From Solirubrobacter soli DSM 22325 (GTDB lineage Bacteria; Actinomycetota; Thermoleophilia; Solirubrobacterales; Solirubrobacteraceae): a DNA stretch of 64,000 nt. This document shows positions 9,076-17,521 of this stretch, piece after piece. Made by a program: the position numbers and the translations under genes. Each line of letters starts with the position of its first letter. Positions within the stretch are counted from its first letter, which is position 1. The notes under the pieces were generated by a model that was not told the DNA's origin, ran no database searches, and was given only the letters and a program-made list of their open reading frames with translations. The DNA lies in assembly GCF_000423665.1 (NCBI RefSeq), contig NZ_KE384071.1:570765-634764 (forward strand), in the 5' to 3' direction.

Positions 9076-9375
9076 TCAACGTCGCGGCGACCTGCCTTGT
9101 GAGGCGTGGATCGCGGTTGTCGAGGCGTCAGGAGTCGCCCTCGAGGGGCCAGCGCCGCGGGCGAGCAACACGGCCAGTGCATCCGGCGTGATCGAGCACA
9201 TCTGGCTCAGGTCGAAGGTGAGTGTGTGATCGTTGGCTTCGGCGAGCTCGATCGCGTCGTCGATGAGCGCGATGGCCGGGTTGTCGAGGGCGCCGAGGAG
9301 GGTGACTCGGGTGCGCGCGAGGGCGGCTGAGACGGTGACGTCGACGCGATGCCACGTCGCGGGAGGAACGGTCAA
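9076..9375 (-). CDS. STAS-domain protein (anti-sigma-factor-antagonist-like)
   Basis: A 99-residue protein with the STAS pattern: an N-terminal strand, ALIDDAIELAEAND, then TLTFDLSQMCSITPDALAVLLA. In SpoIIAA-type antagonists the loop after the central strand is DSSG with a phosphorylated serine. Here the loop reads SITPDA, so the usual phosphorylation serine is absent. It overlaps the preceding secreted-protein gene by ATGA (9372-9375), which is unusual company for a cytosolic STAS protein. The tail after residue 75 is low-complexity and basic. It could be a degenerate or phosphorylation-independent regulator. Confidence 0.65.
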   Translation of the reverse strand: MTVPPATWHRVDVTVSAALARTRVTLLGALDNPAIALIDDAIELAEANDHTLTFDLSQMCSITPDALAVLLARGAGPSRATPDASTTAIHASQGRSPRR

Positions 9376-9707
9376 CGTCTGGGTCCGAAGTTGATCGCGG
9401 TGACGATGCGTTCGCCGTGGCGGTCGGCGAGCTCGCGGCTGCTGGCGATGCGCGGTTCGTCGCCGTCGCGGAGCCCGTCGCGGTCGCTGCCGGCGCGTCG
9501 GGGAAGGGTGTTGAGGGTGTACTCGCGGAGGTTGGCGATGCCGTCGTGTTCCGGGTCTTCGGCGTGCCAGGCGCCGTGTAGGTGGTGTCGTTTGGCCCGT
9601 CGTTGAAGTGGGCTCGTGGTGCTGGCGTGGGCGGGCGCGGACACCGCGAGGAGTGCGGCAGCGAACAGAGGCGTGATCGCCACCTTGGCTGCAAGGGCAA
9701 GGGTCAT
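9372..9707 (-). CDS. Secreted small protein with thrombospondin-type-3/EF-like Ca-binding segment
   Basis: A 111-residue protein. Residues 1-28 form a signal peptide ending in PAHA-S. The middle contains Asp-rich turns, DPEHDGIANLREYTLNTLP and GSDRDGLRDGDEP, typical of TSP3/dockerin-like calcium loops in which a D-x-D-x-D-G loop precedes a short helix. It overlaps the upstream metallopeptidase gene (ATGA, 9704-9707) and the downstream STAS gene, so it is in the middle of a coupled operon. The molecular role is not known; calcium binding is inferred from the pattern only. Confidence 0.6.
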   Translation of the reverse strand: MTLALAAKVAITPLFAAALLAVSAPAHASTTSPLQRRAKRHHLHGAWHAEDPEHDGIANLREYTLNTLPRRAGSDRDGLRDGDEPRIASSRELADRHGERIVTAINFGPRR

Positions 9708-11116
9708 CGGGTGCTCCTGTGCTTGTGTTCGGCGGCCGCGCGGGTGATCGCGAGCGCGGCGATCGGGGCCGTGGGAGCCGAGGTGGAGGAGGTGATGCCG
9801 TCAGCGTTCTCGGCGACGACGACCACGCGCAGACGATGTCCGAGGTCCCGCGTGGTCGCGATGTAGCGAGCGTCCGACGCGCCGCTGACGTTGACCCAGC
9901 GGTTGCCGCTCAGCCGTTGCCACGTGCGCGTGTAGCCGTCGGGTGCATTGAGCCAGGTCCCGTCGTCGCCCCGCAGTGTCGCGCCGCGGCGTGCGTGACC
10001 GCCGATCGAGGGCGCTGTGGTCGCCACGGGAGGAGCCGGGACCCACAGTTCGCCTCCGCCGCAGGCAGGGGCGATCGTCGCGCAGGCCGCCATGAACGCC
10101 GAGTCGTAGGTGTTCCAGTGCGTCGCGAGATAGGAGCCGTCGGCCGGTGCGGGGTTGTAGTAGTCGTCACGGCCACAGTCGTAGCTCTCGTCGATCGTGC
10201 CGGCGAAGACGGCGCAGTCGTTCTGCATCGCATGCGCGGCGCCGCTGTTCTCGAGGTAACACATGACGTCGGCGCCCTGCCAGCAGTGGCCGTAAGGCGA
10301 GCGGTCGACGCCGGTCGCGGGCGCGGTGGAGTGCGGCGCACCCCACTGCACGCCCCCGAGGTTGTGAGTGATCTCGTGCAGGAACCCTTCCGGCCACCAA
10401 CCGCCGCGGGCGGTGCCCGGCGCGGCGCCTCCGTCGCGCGTGAACAGGACCGAGCGCAGGCCTCCGCGATTGTGGACGTTGGCCGCGCCGGGTTGCTCGC
10501 CGGCTGCGCCCATGACGGTCTCGCCGAGCCCGTACTCGATACCCGAAGGCGCGAGGCTGTCGGCCAGGATCAGCGTGTCGCGCGGGCCCGGCGTCGTGTC
10601 GATGGCGCGGCCGACGGCCGCGGTGATCGCGCCGAAGTCCCCGGCGTAGGCGGCCCGCGGACCGGGCAGCGCGACGACGCGCAGATCGACGTACTGGGGT
10701 CCACAGCGCGTGCCCATGTCAAAGCGCAGCGCCTTCGTCCCACCGCTCTGGGCGCTGAGAAACCGCTCGGTGATCGCGACGTCGGCCTGCAGCGCGTCCT
10801 TGAAACCGGCGAAGCGATCCGGTCGGTCGGCCGCGTACGCGTAGACGACCTTCAATTGCGCCGCCGTCTGCGGCGCGGAGGCGTTGAGGGTGCCTTCGTC
10901 GGCGGTCTCGTCGCCGCACCAGGTCGCGGGCAGGCCGTCCGGCCCATCCGCCTGGCTCTGAGCCACGGTGACCGCCGCCGCCAGATGCACGCTCGCCAGC
11001 TCAGACCGCGTGTCGCGATGGATCGCGATGTCCGGACGATGGCCGGGCATCGCGAAGATCGGCAGCGCCAGCGCGGCCGCGATCACGACGGCGCTGCCCG
11101 CTAGGGGGAACCTCAC
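9704..11116 (-). CDS. Secreted zinc metallopeptidase-like protein with Ig-like C-terminal domain
   Basis: A 470-residue exported protein with a hydrophobic N-terminal signal segment. The zinc motif is GFLHEITHNLGGVQWGAPHS near residue 245: HExxHxxGxxQ followed by PH, so the usual third metzincin histidine is Gln. A Met-turn-like DVMCYLE lies about 40 residues further on, and several Cys pairs (GHCWQGADVMC, NDCAVF, YDCGRDDYY) suggest disulfides. Residues about 365-455 form an Ig-like module of the PSIGGHARRGATLRGDDGTW type common in actinobacterial secreted proteins. The gene is coupled by ATGA overlaps to the CAP gene upstream and the TSP3-like gene downstream. Substrate unknown. Confidence 0.75.
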   Translation of the reverse strand: MRFPLAGSAVVIAAALALPIFAMPGHRPDIAIHRDTRSELASVHLAAAVTVAQSQADGPDGLPATWCGDETADEGTLNASAPQTAAQLKVVYAYAADRPDRFAGFKDALQADVAITERFLSAQSGGTKALRFDMGTRCGPQYVDLRVVALPGPRAAYAGDFGAITAAVGRAIDTTPGPRDTLILADSLAPSGIEYGLGETVMGAAGEQPGAANVHNRGGLRSVLFTRDGGAAPGTARGGWWPEGFLHEITHNLGGVQWGAPHSTAPATGVDRSPYGHCWQGADVMCYLENSGAAHAMQNDCAVFAGTIDESYDCGRDDYYNPAPADGSYLATHWNTYDSAFMAACATIAPACGGGELWVPAPPVATTAPSIGGHARRGATLRGDDGTWLNAPDGYTRTWQRLSGNRWVNVSGASDARYIATTRDLGHRLRVVVVAENADGITSSTSAPTAPIAALAITRAAAEHKHRSTR

Positions 11117-11718
11117 AGCTTCACGCCGAAGTCGGTCGTGTATGTGGCGCCGACACCCGCGTCCTTCGGGACACCTGGCCGCACGCCGATACCGAGCTCG
11201 CGGTAACCCGCCTTGAGGATGTTGGCCCGATGACCGCTGGAACGCATCCAGGCGTCATGTATGCCGCGCGGCGTGCTCACGTCGCCGGTGCCCCACGCCA
11301 GGTTCTCTCCCAGCGACCAGGCCGCTGTGCGGCTCGTGTACCCGGCGGCGAGGATCCGATCGACGAACGTATCGCCGTCCAGCGACGTGTGGGCGAAGTA
11401 GCCGTTGCGGACCATGTCCGAGGAATGCGCGACCGCGGCCGAGCGCAACTTGACGTTCTCGCGCAGAGACACGAGGCCCCGCTGCGAACGCTCGGCGTTG
11501 ATGAGGCACAGGACGCCGGTGCGGATCTCGGTGGCGTTGGCAGCCCTGGGCGCGACGTTCACGCTGGGGCACTCGGCGGCCGCGACCGAGGGGGCGGCAA
11601 ACGACGGCGAGGTGCTGACGAGCGCCAGCACGCCGCCGATCACCGCGCCGGTCGCGAACAGGCGCAGACGAAACTGCAGGGGAGTCGGGTTCGACGGGCT
11701 CATGGGAGCCGTCTCCAA
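11113..11718 (-). CDS. CAP/SCP-superfamily secreted protein
   Basis: A 201-residue protein with an N-terminal hydrophobic export segment (residues 15-40). The CAP domain follows: CLINAERSQRGLVSL, VAHSSDMVRNGYFAHTS, SLGENLAWG, then HDAWMRSSGHRANIL and a final ELGIGVRPG/YTTDFG strand. The His and Glu residues of the CAP cavity are present (FAHTS, GENLA, SGHR). Bacterial CAP proteins are extracellular and mostly uncharacterised. It is the first gene of a four-gene overlapping operon (CAP, metallopeptidase, TSP3-like, STAS). A GGAG 13 bases before the ATG may be its ribosome binding site. Confidence 0.85.
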   Translation of the reverse strand: METAPMSPSNPTPLQFRLRLFATGAVIGGVLALVSTSPSFAAPSVAAAECPSVNVAPRAANATEIRTGVLCLINAERSQRGLVSLRENVKLRSAAVAHSSDMVRNGYFAHTSLDGDTFVDRILAAGYTSRTAAWSLGENLAWGTGDVSTPRGIHDAWMRSSGHRANILKAGYRELGIGVRPGVPKDAGVGATYTTDFGVKL

Positions 11719-12142
11719 TCACTTGCCGGAGGGGAGGGAGCGCTACAGGCGACGCCTCCCGCTCGCTGCGAGCCGGTGCTCGCAGCGACGGGCAAACGTC
11801 GGGCTCGCGTGCCGGTGGAGCGGCACTCAGCGAACCGGACGTCAAGGGCCGCGGGACGCAGGCGGCGGACCTACACAGGCCCCGCCCGACATATGGCGCA
11901 CCGCTCCTGGCGAGCACGCTGTATTGAGCCCAGTCCCTGGGCCAAGGACGAACGCTCGGCTGAGCGCTCTCGGCATTGACTCCAGTGTGCGAGGAGCCTG
12001 CGAGGCTCAACCGTGCTCCAGAAGTTAATACTGGCGCCAGTGTAGCGTGGGTTCCCTGACTAAAAGGACTATTCTGATCATTTTGTTGCGAGTCGATCGA
12101 TTAACCACAAACCGGACGGGAGCGGTGGCTCGTCGCCCATCG
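11719..12142. other. 424-bp intergenic region between two minus-strand secreted-protein genes
   Basis: No reading frame here has recognisable homology or coherent coding character. The stretch from about 12020 to 12120 is clearly lower in GC than the genes around it and carries a perfect 12-bp palindrome (12030-12041). It should hold the promoter of the CAP operon at 11718 and the end of the protease transcript that stops at 12143. No convincing -35/-10 pair could be fixed by eye. Confidence 0.5.
12030..12041. promoter_or_regulatory. Perfect 12-bp palindrome, candidate operator
   Basis: ACTGGCGCCAGT is its own reverse complement and sits in the low-GC part of the intergenic region, about 310 bases upstream of the CAP gene. 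A related half-site CCAGTGTGCG occurs near 11984, and CCAGTGTAGCG runs out of the palindrome itself. A TetR- or MarR-type dimer could bind it; no regulator gene lies next to it. Confidence 0.35.
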
Positions 12143-15100
12143 CTAAGTCGTCAGCGTGAACCCGCGACTGACGCGGGCGCTTCCGTTCGTGACCGTCAGC
12201 GTGAGTGAGGCCTTACGTGCCGCGCCGATCCGGTTGCGGTCCGCGCGGCTCAGCTTGAGCGTCAGCGTGGCCCCACCGCCGTCCACGAGCTTGAGCGACT
12301 TGACAAGAGTGAACGCGTAGCTGCGCTTGCGGCCCTTGCGCGGTGTGAGCGTGAGCTTCGCCGTGGCCTTGCCGGAGCACGTGCCGCCCGCGCAGACCGC
12401 GGCGGCGAGGACCATGCCGGCCTTGGGCTTGCCGAGCTTGGTCGACTTGGACTTGGTGAACAGGCGCAGGTTGCCCGCGGAGCCGGCCGCGAATGGGCTC
12501 GCAACCCCCAGCAGTGCGGCGGCCCGCGCCGCCGGGTCGACCGGCACGGGCGTCGGCGTCGGCACCGGGGTCGGCGTCGGCGAGGCCGGAACCGGGGCCG
12601 TGCCGGTCAACGCAACGGTCGCCGGGGAGCTCGGATCGTCGCTCGCGAGGCTGAGCGTCGCCGACTGCGTGCCGCCATGGACGGGCGCGAGCCGGACGCT
12701 GACGGCACACTCCGAGTACGCGGGGAGCGCGCGGCCGCTGCACTGGTCGGACAGGACCTGGACCGCCCCGGCGTCCGCGCCGCCCGCTGTCAGCGCGCCG
12801 GTGGTCGGGGAAGCCGGGCCGTCGCTCGTGAAGAGCAGGGTGACCGGCGCACCCACGCCGCCGATGTCCGCGAAGCCGAGGTCCGCCGACGCCGGGCCGT
12901 TGACGACGACCGTCGAGCCCGTGTTCACGCTCAAGGTGCCGCGCGAGGCGTCGTAGAAGACGTTGCCGACGGCTTCGATCCTCAAAACGCCTGCAGTCGT
13001 GGTGACGCGCGGGATCGTCACGGTCTCGGCGCCGTCGTTGGGGGTGGAGGCGGCGAGCACCTTCGAGAAGGTTCGCCCGCCGTCCAAGGAGAGGCTGATC
13101 TTCACCGCCGGCGCGAGCGCGTCGGTCCCGTTGACCGCCCACGTGACGGGCAGCGCGGCACCCACGCCGACGCCCGCGTTCGCGGCCTGCGAGGTGAGCC
13201 GGAACGGGCCGGTCGCGGCAGCGACGGTCAGCGCGACGTCGGCCGTGCTGGTCCCGCCGAACCCCGCATGGTTGTCGCGCGCGGTGACCCGGAAGTGCAG
13301 CGTCCGGCTCCCTGCGAGGCCGACCCACGAATTGGTCGGGAGCAGCTCGGAGCGGCACTCGACGTTGGCGGCGCAGGTCCCGGTCCCCGCGTTGGTGTTG
13401 TCGCTGCGCACCTGGGCGAGGTCCGGGAACGAGCGCGAGGTCGTGGTCGTGACGGCGTTCTCACCCACGGGCGGCGCGGAGCCGAAGACCCGGAACAGCG
13501 GGCCGTCGGACCTGGCGTCGTTCACGAGCGCGGTCCCGGCGGTCGCGCCGTCGTTCTGCTCCCACGAGTAGGTGAGCGTGTCGCCGTCGAGGTCCGTGCC
13601 GGTCGCGTCCAACACGAACGGCGTGCGGGTGGGGATCGTGTAGGCCGCCGAGCCCCTGACCGCGACATCCGGCGAGCGGTTCGCCGTGGTCTGTGCCGTG
13701 CCGCCGAAGCGCGTCGACGTCCCCGCCGGCCAGGTCTCGACGACGAACCCGCCGTCGAAGCCGTTGACGTTGGTGAGCGAGACGAGGCCCGGGGCGGCGG
13801 CGATCGTGAAGCCGCCGTCGGAGGCGCTGGAGACGAACACGCCGCCCAAGCCGGGGAGCCCCCGGAGCGCGGCCTGGATCGTGCCCGCCGAGGCGCCGTT
13901 GTTGATCGCCGCGGTCGTGTTGCCGTTGTAGGTGATCGTGAACGTGTCGCCGGCGCCGAAGTTGTTCAGGGCGACCTGCTGGTAGCTCCCGAACGCCAGC
14001 TCGGGGCGTTGCGCCTGCGCCGCGATCTGCCCGATCGTCGCCTGCGCGAAGTACGGGTCCGAGTGGGGCTGCAGGTCGTCACCGCCGCAGATCCCCGCGT
14101 AAGCCATGACCGAGGAGCCGCCGCCGGGCTCGACGCGGACGGCCTGCGTGCCCGCGAGATAGGCCGCGCACACCAGGCTGGCGAAGGTGTGCTCACCGCC
14201 GAACTGGTGTCCCACCTCGTGCGCGACGTAGTCGACGTCGAACGCGTCGCCTTCGGGCGTGGTGCTCGCCGTGCACGCGTTGCCCTTGAACGGCGTGCCG
14301 ACCACGCCCAGGCCGGCGAGGCCGCCGCCGTTGCCGCCCATGGCCAGGTGGGCGATGTCGTAGTTGGCCGGACCGATGACGCGGGCGGCCACCGCGTTGG
14401 TGCGCGAGAGCGACACGCCGTCGCAGTCATCCAGTTGCCCCGCCGTGTAGCAGGCCGCGGCGCCGCACGGCCCGCCGCCCTGGATCGCCAGGGCGTCGGT
14501 GTCGAGGTTGAGTTGGTCGTTGCCCGCCACCAGGTTCAAATGGATCGCGAGGTCCTGCTCGTAGATCTGGTTGAGCCGGTTGACGAGGACCGCTTTGGCC
14601 ACCGTCGTGGTCCCCGCGGTGTCGGTCGCATAGTCCTGGTCGGAGATCAGCGCCAGCCGGTACGTGCGCAGGACGACCGGCTCGTTCGCCGCCGCACCCG
14701 CGGGGGCGGCCGGAGCGGCGAAGCGCTGGACCGGGCCGGATTCCTCGAACGGCCGCTCGGACACAGCGGTCTGCCGGTGCACGACGTGCCGGCCCCCGCG
14801 CGGATCGACGTACCAGGTCCCCGACGCCGACCGCACCGACGCGTGGAAGCCCACCGGGGTGAGGTCGAGCCGCCCCGTCGCCGACGGGTCGTCGAGGCCG
14901 CGCGCCGTGTACGTCTTGATCTCCGGGTGTTCGGCCGCCAGCGCCGGCTCCATGACCGGCGACTCGGCCACCGCGAACCGCTCGAAACCGCCTTCCGGCG
15001 ACGGCACCGAGATGGTCGTCCGACCCCGCTCGAGCACGTCGGCGAGCGCGTGCTGATCGAGCGTGAAGGTCGTGGGCGCGACCCGCTTCCATGCCGCTCG

Positions 15101-15184
15101 CGATGTCGCGGCCGGGTTGGCCGCCGACGCAGTGACCGGCAGCACGAGCAGGCCGGCGACGGCCGCGAGCATCGACGTGCGCAT
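12143..15184 (-). CDS. Secreted reprolysin-like (M12B) zinc metalloprotease with choice-of-anchor-type C terminus
   Basis: The ATG at 15184 (MRTSMLAAVAG) is preferred to the one at 15211 because a signal peptide ending in ASA follows directly and GGTGGCGAG lies just upstream. About 1013 residues. An N-terminal prodomain (to about 165) precedes a catalytic domain with VAHEVGHQFGGEHTF, a full HExxHxxGxxH metzincin site, and the Met-turn SSVMAYAG. Then come cadherin/Ig-like modules, an immunoglobulin-like domain of the choice-of-anchor D type (GFADIGGVGAPVT, SLASDDPSSPA), a Pro-Thr-Val linker near residue 890 and a basic C-terminal domain (GKATAKLTLTPRKGRKRSY). It is predicted extracellular and proteolytic; substrate unknown. 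Confidence 0.88.
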   Translation of the reverse strand: MRTSMLAAVAGLLVLPVTASAANPAATSRAAWKRVAPTTFTLDQHALADVLERGRTTISVPSPEGGFERFAVAESPVMEPALAAEHPEIKTYTARGLDDPSATGRLDLTPVGFHASVRSASGTWYVDPRGGRHVVHRQTAVSERPFEESGPVQRFAAPAAPAGAAANEPVVLRTYRLALISDQDYATDTAGTTTVAKAVLVNRLNQIYEQDLAIHLNLVAGNDQLNLDTDALAIQGGGPCGAAACYTAGQLDDCDGVSLSRTNAVAARVIGPANYDIAHLAMGGNGGGLAGLGVVGTPFKGNACTASTTPEGDAFDVDYVAHEVGHQFGGEHTFASLVCAAYLAGTQAVRVEPGGGSSVMAYAGICGGDDLQPHSDPYFAQATIGQIAAQAQRPELAFGSYQQVALNNFGAGDTFTITYNGNTTAAINNGASAGTIQAALRGLPGLGGVFVSSASDGGFTIAAAPGLVSLTNVNGFDGGFVVETWPAGTSTRFGGTAQTTANRSPDVAVRGSAAYTIPTRTPFVLDATGTDLDGDTLTYSWEQNDGATAGTALVNDARSDGPLFRVFGSAPPVGENAVTTTTSRSFPDLAQVRSDNTNAGTGTCAANVECRSELLPTNSWVGLAGSRTLHFRVTARDNHAGFGGTSTADVALTVAAATGPFRLTSQAANAGVGVGAALPVTWAVNGTDALAPAVKISLSLDGGRTFSKVLAASTPNDGAETVTIPRVTTTAGVLRIEAVGNVFYDASRGTLSVNTGSTVVVNGPASADLGFADIGGVGAPVTLLFTSDGPASPTTGALTAGGADAGAVQVLSDQCSGRALPAYSECAVSVRLAPVHGGTQSATLSLASDDPSSPATVALTGTAPVPASPTPTPVPTPTPVPVDPAARAAALLGVASPFAAGSAGNLRLFTKSKSTKLGKPKAGMVLAAAVCAGGTCSGKATAKLTLTPRKGRKRSYAFTLVKSLKLVDGGGATLTLKLSRADRNRIGAARKASLTLTVTNGSARVSRGFTLTT

Positions 15185-15392
15185 ACTCGCCACCGTCTCA
15201 CGCGGGTCCAATGGACGCCAGGTGTGGCAACGCCCGTGCGCCGCGCGTCCGCCGAACCGACAAAGTGTCTGTTCGCATGCGGACGCGCCGGCACGGCGTT
15301 CAGCTCAGGCGTCGCAACGGAACGGGGCGCGCCCCGCGGCCATCTCGATGCGGTCACGACGCCGGTCGACGGCGGCACGTTCGCCTTCGGCG

Positions 15393-15773
15393 AATGACAT
15401 CCCCTACACGGTCACCGTCACCGACCACGGCGGCGCGGGCGGCGTCCCGACCCTGACGACGGTCGGGCAGAACCAGATGCGCCAGAAGCATCAGGAGGTC
15501 GAGTTCGCCGACGCGGGGGCGGGCCGCACCGCCGGCTCACCGCTGGCCGCGATCGAGATCCATCAGGACGCGGTCGACGGCCCGATCGTCGCCACCGCCA
15601 ACCTGGTCTCGACCGGCGGCACCTCCACCTGGACGAGCCAGACCTTCCCGATCGCGCTGAGCGGCCGGCACGAGCTCTTCCTCGTGTTCCGCTCGGTCAC
15701 CGGCGGGTCGACCGGCGGCAACCTGTTCAACCTCAACTGGGCGGAGTTCAACGGAGCGGGCATCGGGACCTGA
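15393..15773 (+). pseudogene. Truncated remnant of a secreted carbohydrate-binding (CBM6/ThuA-PQQ-type) protein
   Basis: The last 126 codons of an open frame resemble the C terminus of actinobacterial ThuA/sugar-dehydrogenase proteins: NDIPYTVTVTDHGGAGG, LTTVGQNQMRQKHQEVEF, then a CBM6-like jelly-roll tail ending FRSVTGGSTGGNLFNLNWAEF. There is no start codon, signal peptide or catalytic part. Upstream, the same frame runs antisense through the protease gene and has no coding character. The fragment is therefore the 3' end of a larger gene whose 5' part was lost. Its downstream hairpin (15784-15809) survives. Confidence 0.7.
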
Positions 15774-15783
15774 ACCGCGATCC

Positions 15784-15809
15784 CCGGGGGCGCCGCGAGG
15801 CGCCCCCGG
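15784..15809 (+). terminator. GC-rich hairpin after the truncated CBM gene
   Basis: A perfect 11-bp stem, CCGGGGGCGCC and GGCGCCCCCGG, encloses a GCGA tetraloop and begins 11 bases after the stop codon. There is no T-run, as is common in high-GC actinobacteria, so it may act as an L-shaped terminator or as a transcript stabiliser. Confidence 0.6.
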
Positions 15810-15819
15810 AGTGATTGCA

Positions 15820-15848
15820 TGTCGAGAACCGCCGGCCGGCTCCGCTCA
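15820..15848 (+). promoter_or_regulatory. Candidate ECF42-type promoter for the YCII-sigma operon
   Basis: TGTCGA at 15820-15825 matches the -35 motif I recall for ECF42 sigma factors. A CGCTC element follows about 17 bases downstream in the -10 position, some 50 bases before the YCII start. If real, the sigma factor would activate its own operon. The -10 match is weak. Confidence 0.4.
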
Positions 15849-15898
15849 CCAGGTGAAGGGCCTCGACAGACGCGGCCCACGACACCAGGAGAGACCCG

Positions 15899-16306
15899 AT
15901 GCCGAAGTACCTGCTCCTCAAGCGTTACCGCGGTGGGCCGGAGCCGCACCGTTCCGTGCCGCCGATGGACCAGTGGGCGCCGGAGGACGTCGAGGCGCAC
16001 ATGGCCTTCCAGAACCACGTCAGCGAGCTGCTCGAGTCCAACGGCGAATACGTCGACGCACAGGCGCTCGCGCCGGCGCAGACGTTCGTGCGCTACGGCG
16101 GCCCGGACGCCGCGCCGGTCACCACCGACGGCCCGCACCCCGAGACCAGCGACCTGATCGCCGGGTGGTGGATCATCGACGTCGACTCGTACGAGCGGGC
16201 GGTCGAGCTCGCGGCGTACGTCTCCTCCGAGCCCGGCCCGGGCGGGGAGCCGTTGTACGAGTGGATCGACGTCCGGGAGGTCATGTGGGAGCGCCCGCGG
16301 ACGTGA
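15899..16306 (+). CDS. YCII/DGPF-domain protein paired with ECF42 sigma factor
   Basis: A 135-residue dimeric alpha/beta-barrel type protein. It opens with MPKYLLLKRYRGG, contains a TTDGPHPETSDLIAGWW stretch with the DGP signature, then IIDVDSYERAVELAAYVSS and a final DVREVMWE. A good AGGAGAG ribosome binding site precedes the ATG. Proteins of this family are the usual neighbours of ECF42 sigma factors and probably enzymes or ligand binders in the same response. Its stop overlaps the sigma GTG start (GTGA, 16303-16306), giving translational coupling. Confidence 0.88.
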   Translation: MPKYLLLKRYRGGPEPHRSVPPMDQWAPEDVEAHMAFQNHVSELLESNGEYVDAQALAPAQTFVRYGGPDAAPVTTDGPHPETSDLIAGWWIIDVDSYERAVELAAYVSSEPGPGGEPLYEWIDVREVMWERPRT

Positions 16307-17475
16307 TCGACGAGCGCGCGCTGCGGGACCTCGCCCCGAGGGTGCTCGCGGGCCTGGTCCGGCGGGGCGAGGACTTCGACGAGGCCGAGGACGCGCTGCA
16401 GGAGGCGTTGCTGGAGGCGTTGCGGGTGTGGCCCGAGCACCCGCCGCGCGATCCGCGCGCGTGGCTGGTGACGGTCGCGACGCGGCGGCTCGTCGACGCC
16501 CGCCGCAGCGAGGTCGCCCGCCACCGCCGCGAGGAGGCGACGCACGCGGAGCCGCAGCCGGTCGAGAGCGATGAGGCGGGCGACGACACGCTCTTCCTGC
16601 TCTTCTGCTGCTGCCACCCGGACCTCGCGCCCGCCTCGCAGGTCGCGCTGACCCTCCGCGCGGTCGGCGGCCTCACCACCCGCGAGATCGCCGACGCGTT
16701 CTACGTCCCGGAGGCGACGATGGCGCAGCGGATCAGCCGGGCCAAGCGCACCGTGCGCGGGCGCCGGCTGGACCAGCCCGGAGACCTCGCCGTCGTGCTG
16801 CGCGTGCTGTACCTCATCTACACGGCCGGCCACGCCGGCCGCGTGGACCTGGCGGTCGAGGCGATCCGGCTCGCCCGCCAACTCACGCTCGAAACCGAGG
16901 AGCCGGAGGCGCGCGGGCTGCTCGCGATGATGCTCCTCAACCACGCCCGCCTCCCCGCGCGGTTGGATTCAGCGGGTCGCATCGTCACGCTCGACCGGCA
17001 GGACCGTGACCTGTGGGACACGCGCGAGATCGCCGAGGGCGTGCGCGTGCTGCAGTCGGCGCTGGCCCTGCAAAGACATGGTCGCTACCAGATCGAGGCC
17101 GCGATCGCCGCCCTGCACGACGACGCGGCCACCGCCGAGGAGACCGACTGGCCGCAGATCCTCGCCTGGTACGACGACCTCGTCGCCCTCAGCGACGACC
17201 CCGTGCGCCAGGACCCCGCGGCCGTGCTCGGCCGCGCGGTCGCGGTCGGCCACGTCACCGGCCCCGCGGCGGGGCTGTTCGAGACCGATCGGCTGCGCGA
17301 GGTGCTCGGCGACCGCCACCGCTGGTATGCCGTCCGCGGCCACCTGCACGAGCTCGCGGGCGACCTGCCGGCCGCCGGCGACGCGTACGCGGAGGCCGCG
17401 CACCGGGCCACCGACGTCGCCGAGCGCGACCACCTGATCCGCCAGGCCGCCCGCGCACGCGCGGCACATCGCTGA
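16303..17475 (+). CDS. ECF42-family RNA polymerase sigma factor with C-terminal TPR-like extension
   Basis: The GTG start at 16303 gives 390 residues, far longer than a minimal ECF factor. Region sigma2 is near residues 5-70 (DEAEDALQEALLEALRVWP, DPRAWLVTVATRRLVDARR). Sigma4 is near 105-155 (LTLRAVGGLTTREIADAFYVPEATMAQRISRAKR). An approximately 200-residue helical C-terminal extension follows (EAIRLARQLTLET, ILAWYDDLVALSDDPV, GRAVAVGHVTGPAAGL, then HLHELAGDLPAAGDAYAEAA). That extension defines ECF42 and is needed for activity in studied members. There is no anti-sigma gene beside it, as expected for this group. Confidence 0.92.
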   Translation: MIDERALRDLAPRVLAGLVRRGEDFDEAEDALQEALLEALRVWPEHPPRDPRAWLVTVATRRLVDARRSEVARHRREEATHAEPQPVESDEAGDDTLFLLFCCCHPDLAPASQVALTLRAVGGLTTREIADAFYVPEATMAQRISRAKRTVRGRRLDQPGDLAVVLRVLYLIYTAGHAGRVDLAVEAIRLARQLTLETEEPEARGLLAMMLLNHARLPARLDSAGRIVTLDRQDRDLWDTREIAEGVRVLQSALALQRHGRYQIEAAIAALHDDAATAEETDWPQILAWYDDLVALSDDPVRQDPAAVLGRAVAVGHVTGPAAGLFETDRLREVLGDRHRWYAVRGHLHELAGDLPAAGDAYAEAAHRATDVAERDHLIRQAARARAAHR

Positions 17476-17521
17476 CGCGCGTCTCATCTCCTGTTCGCGT
17501 TCGCCCTGAGAGAGTCGGGCG

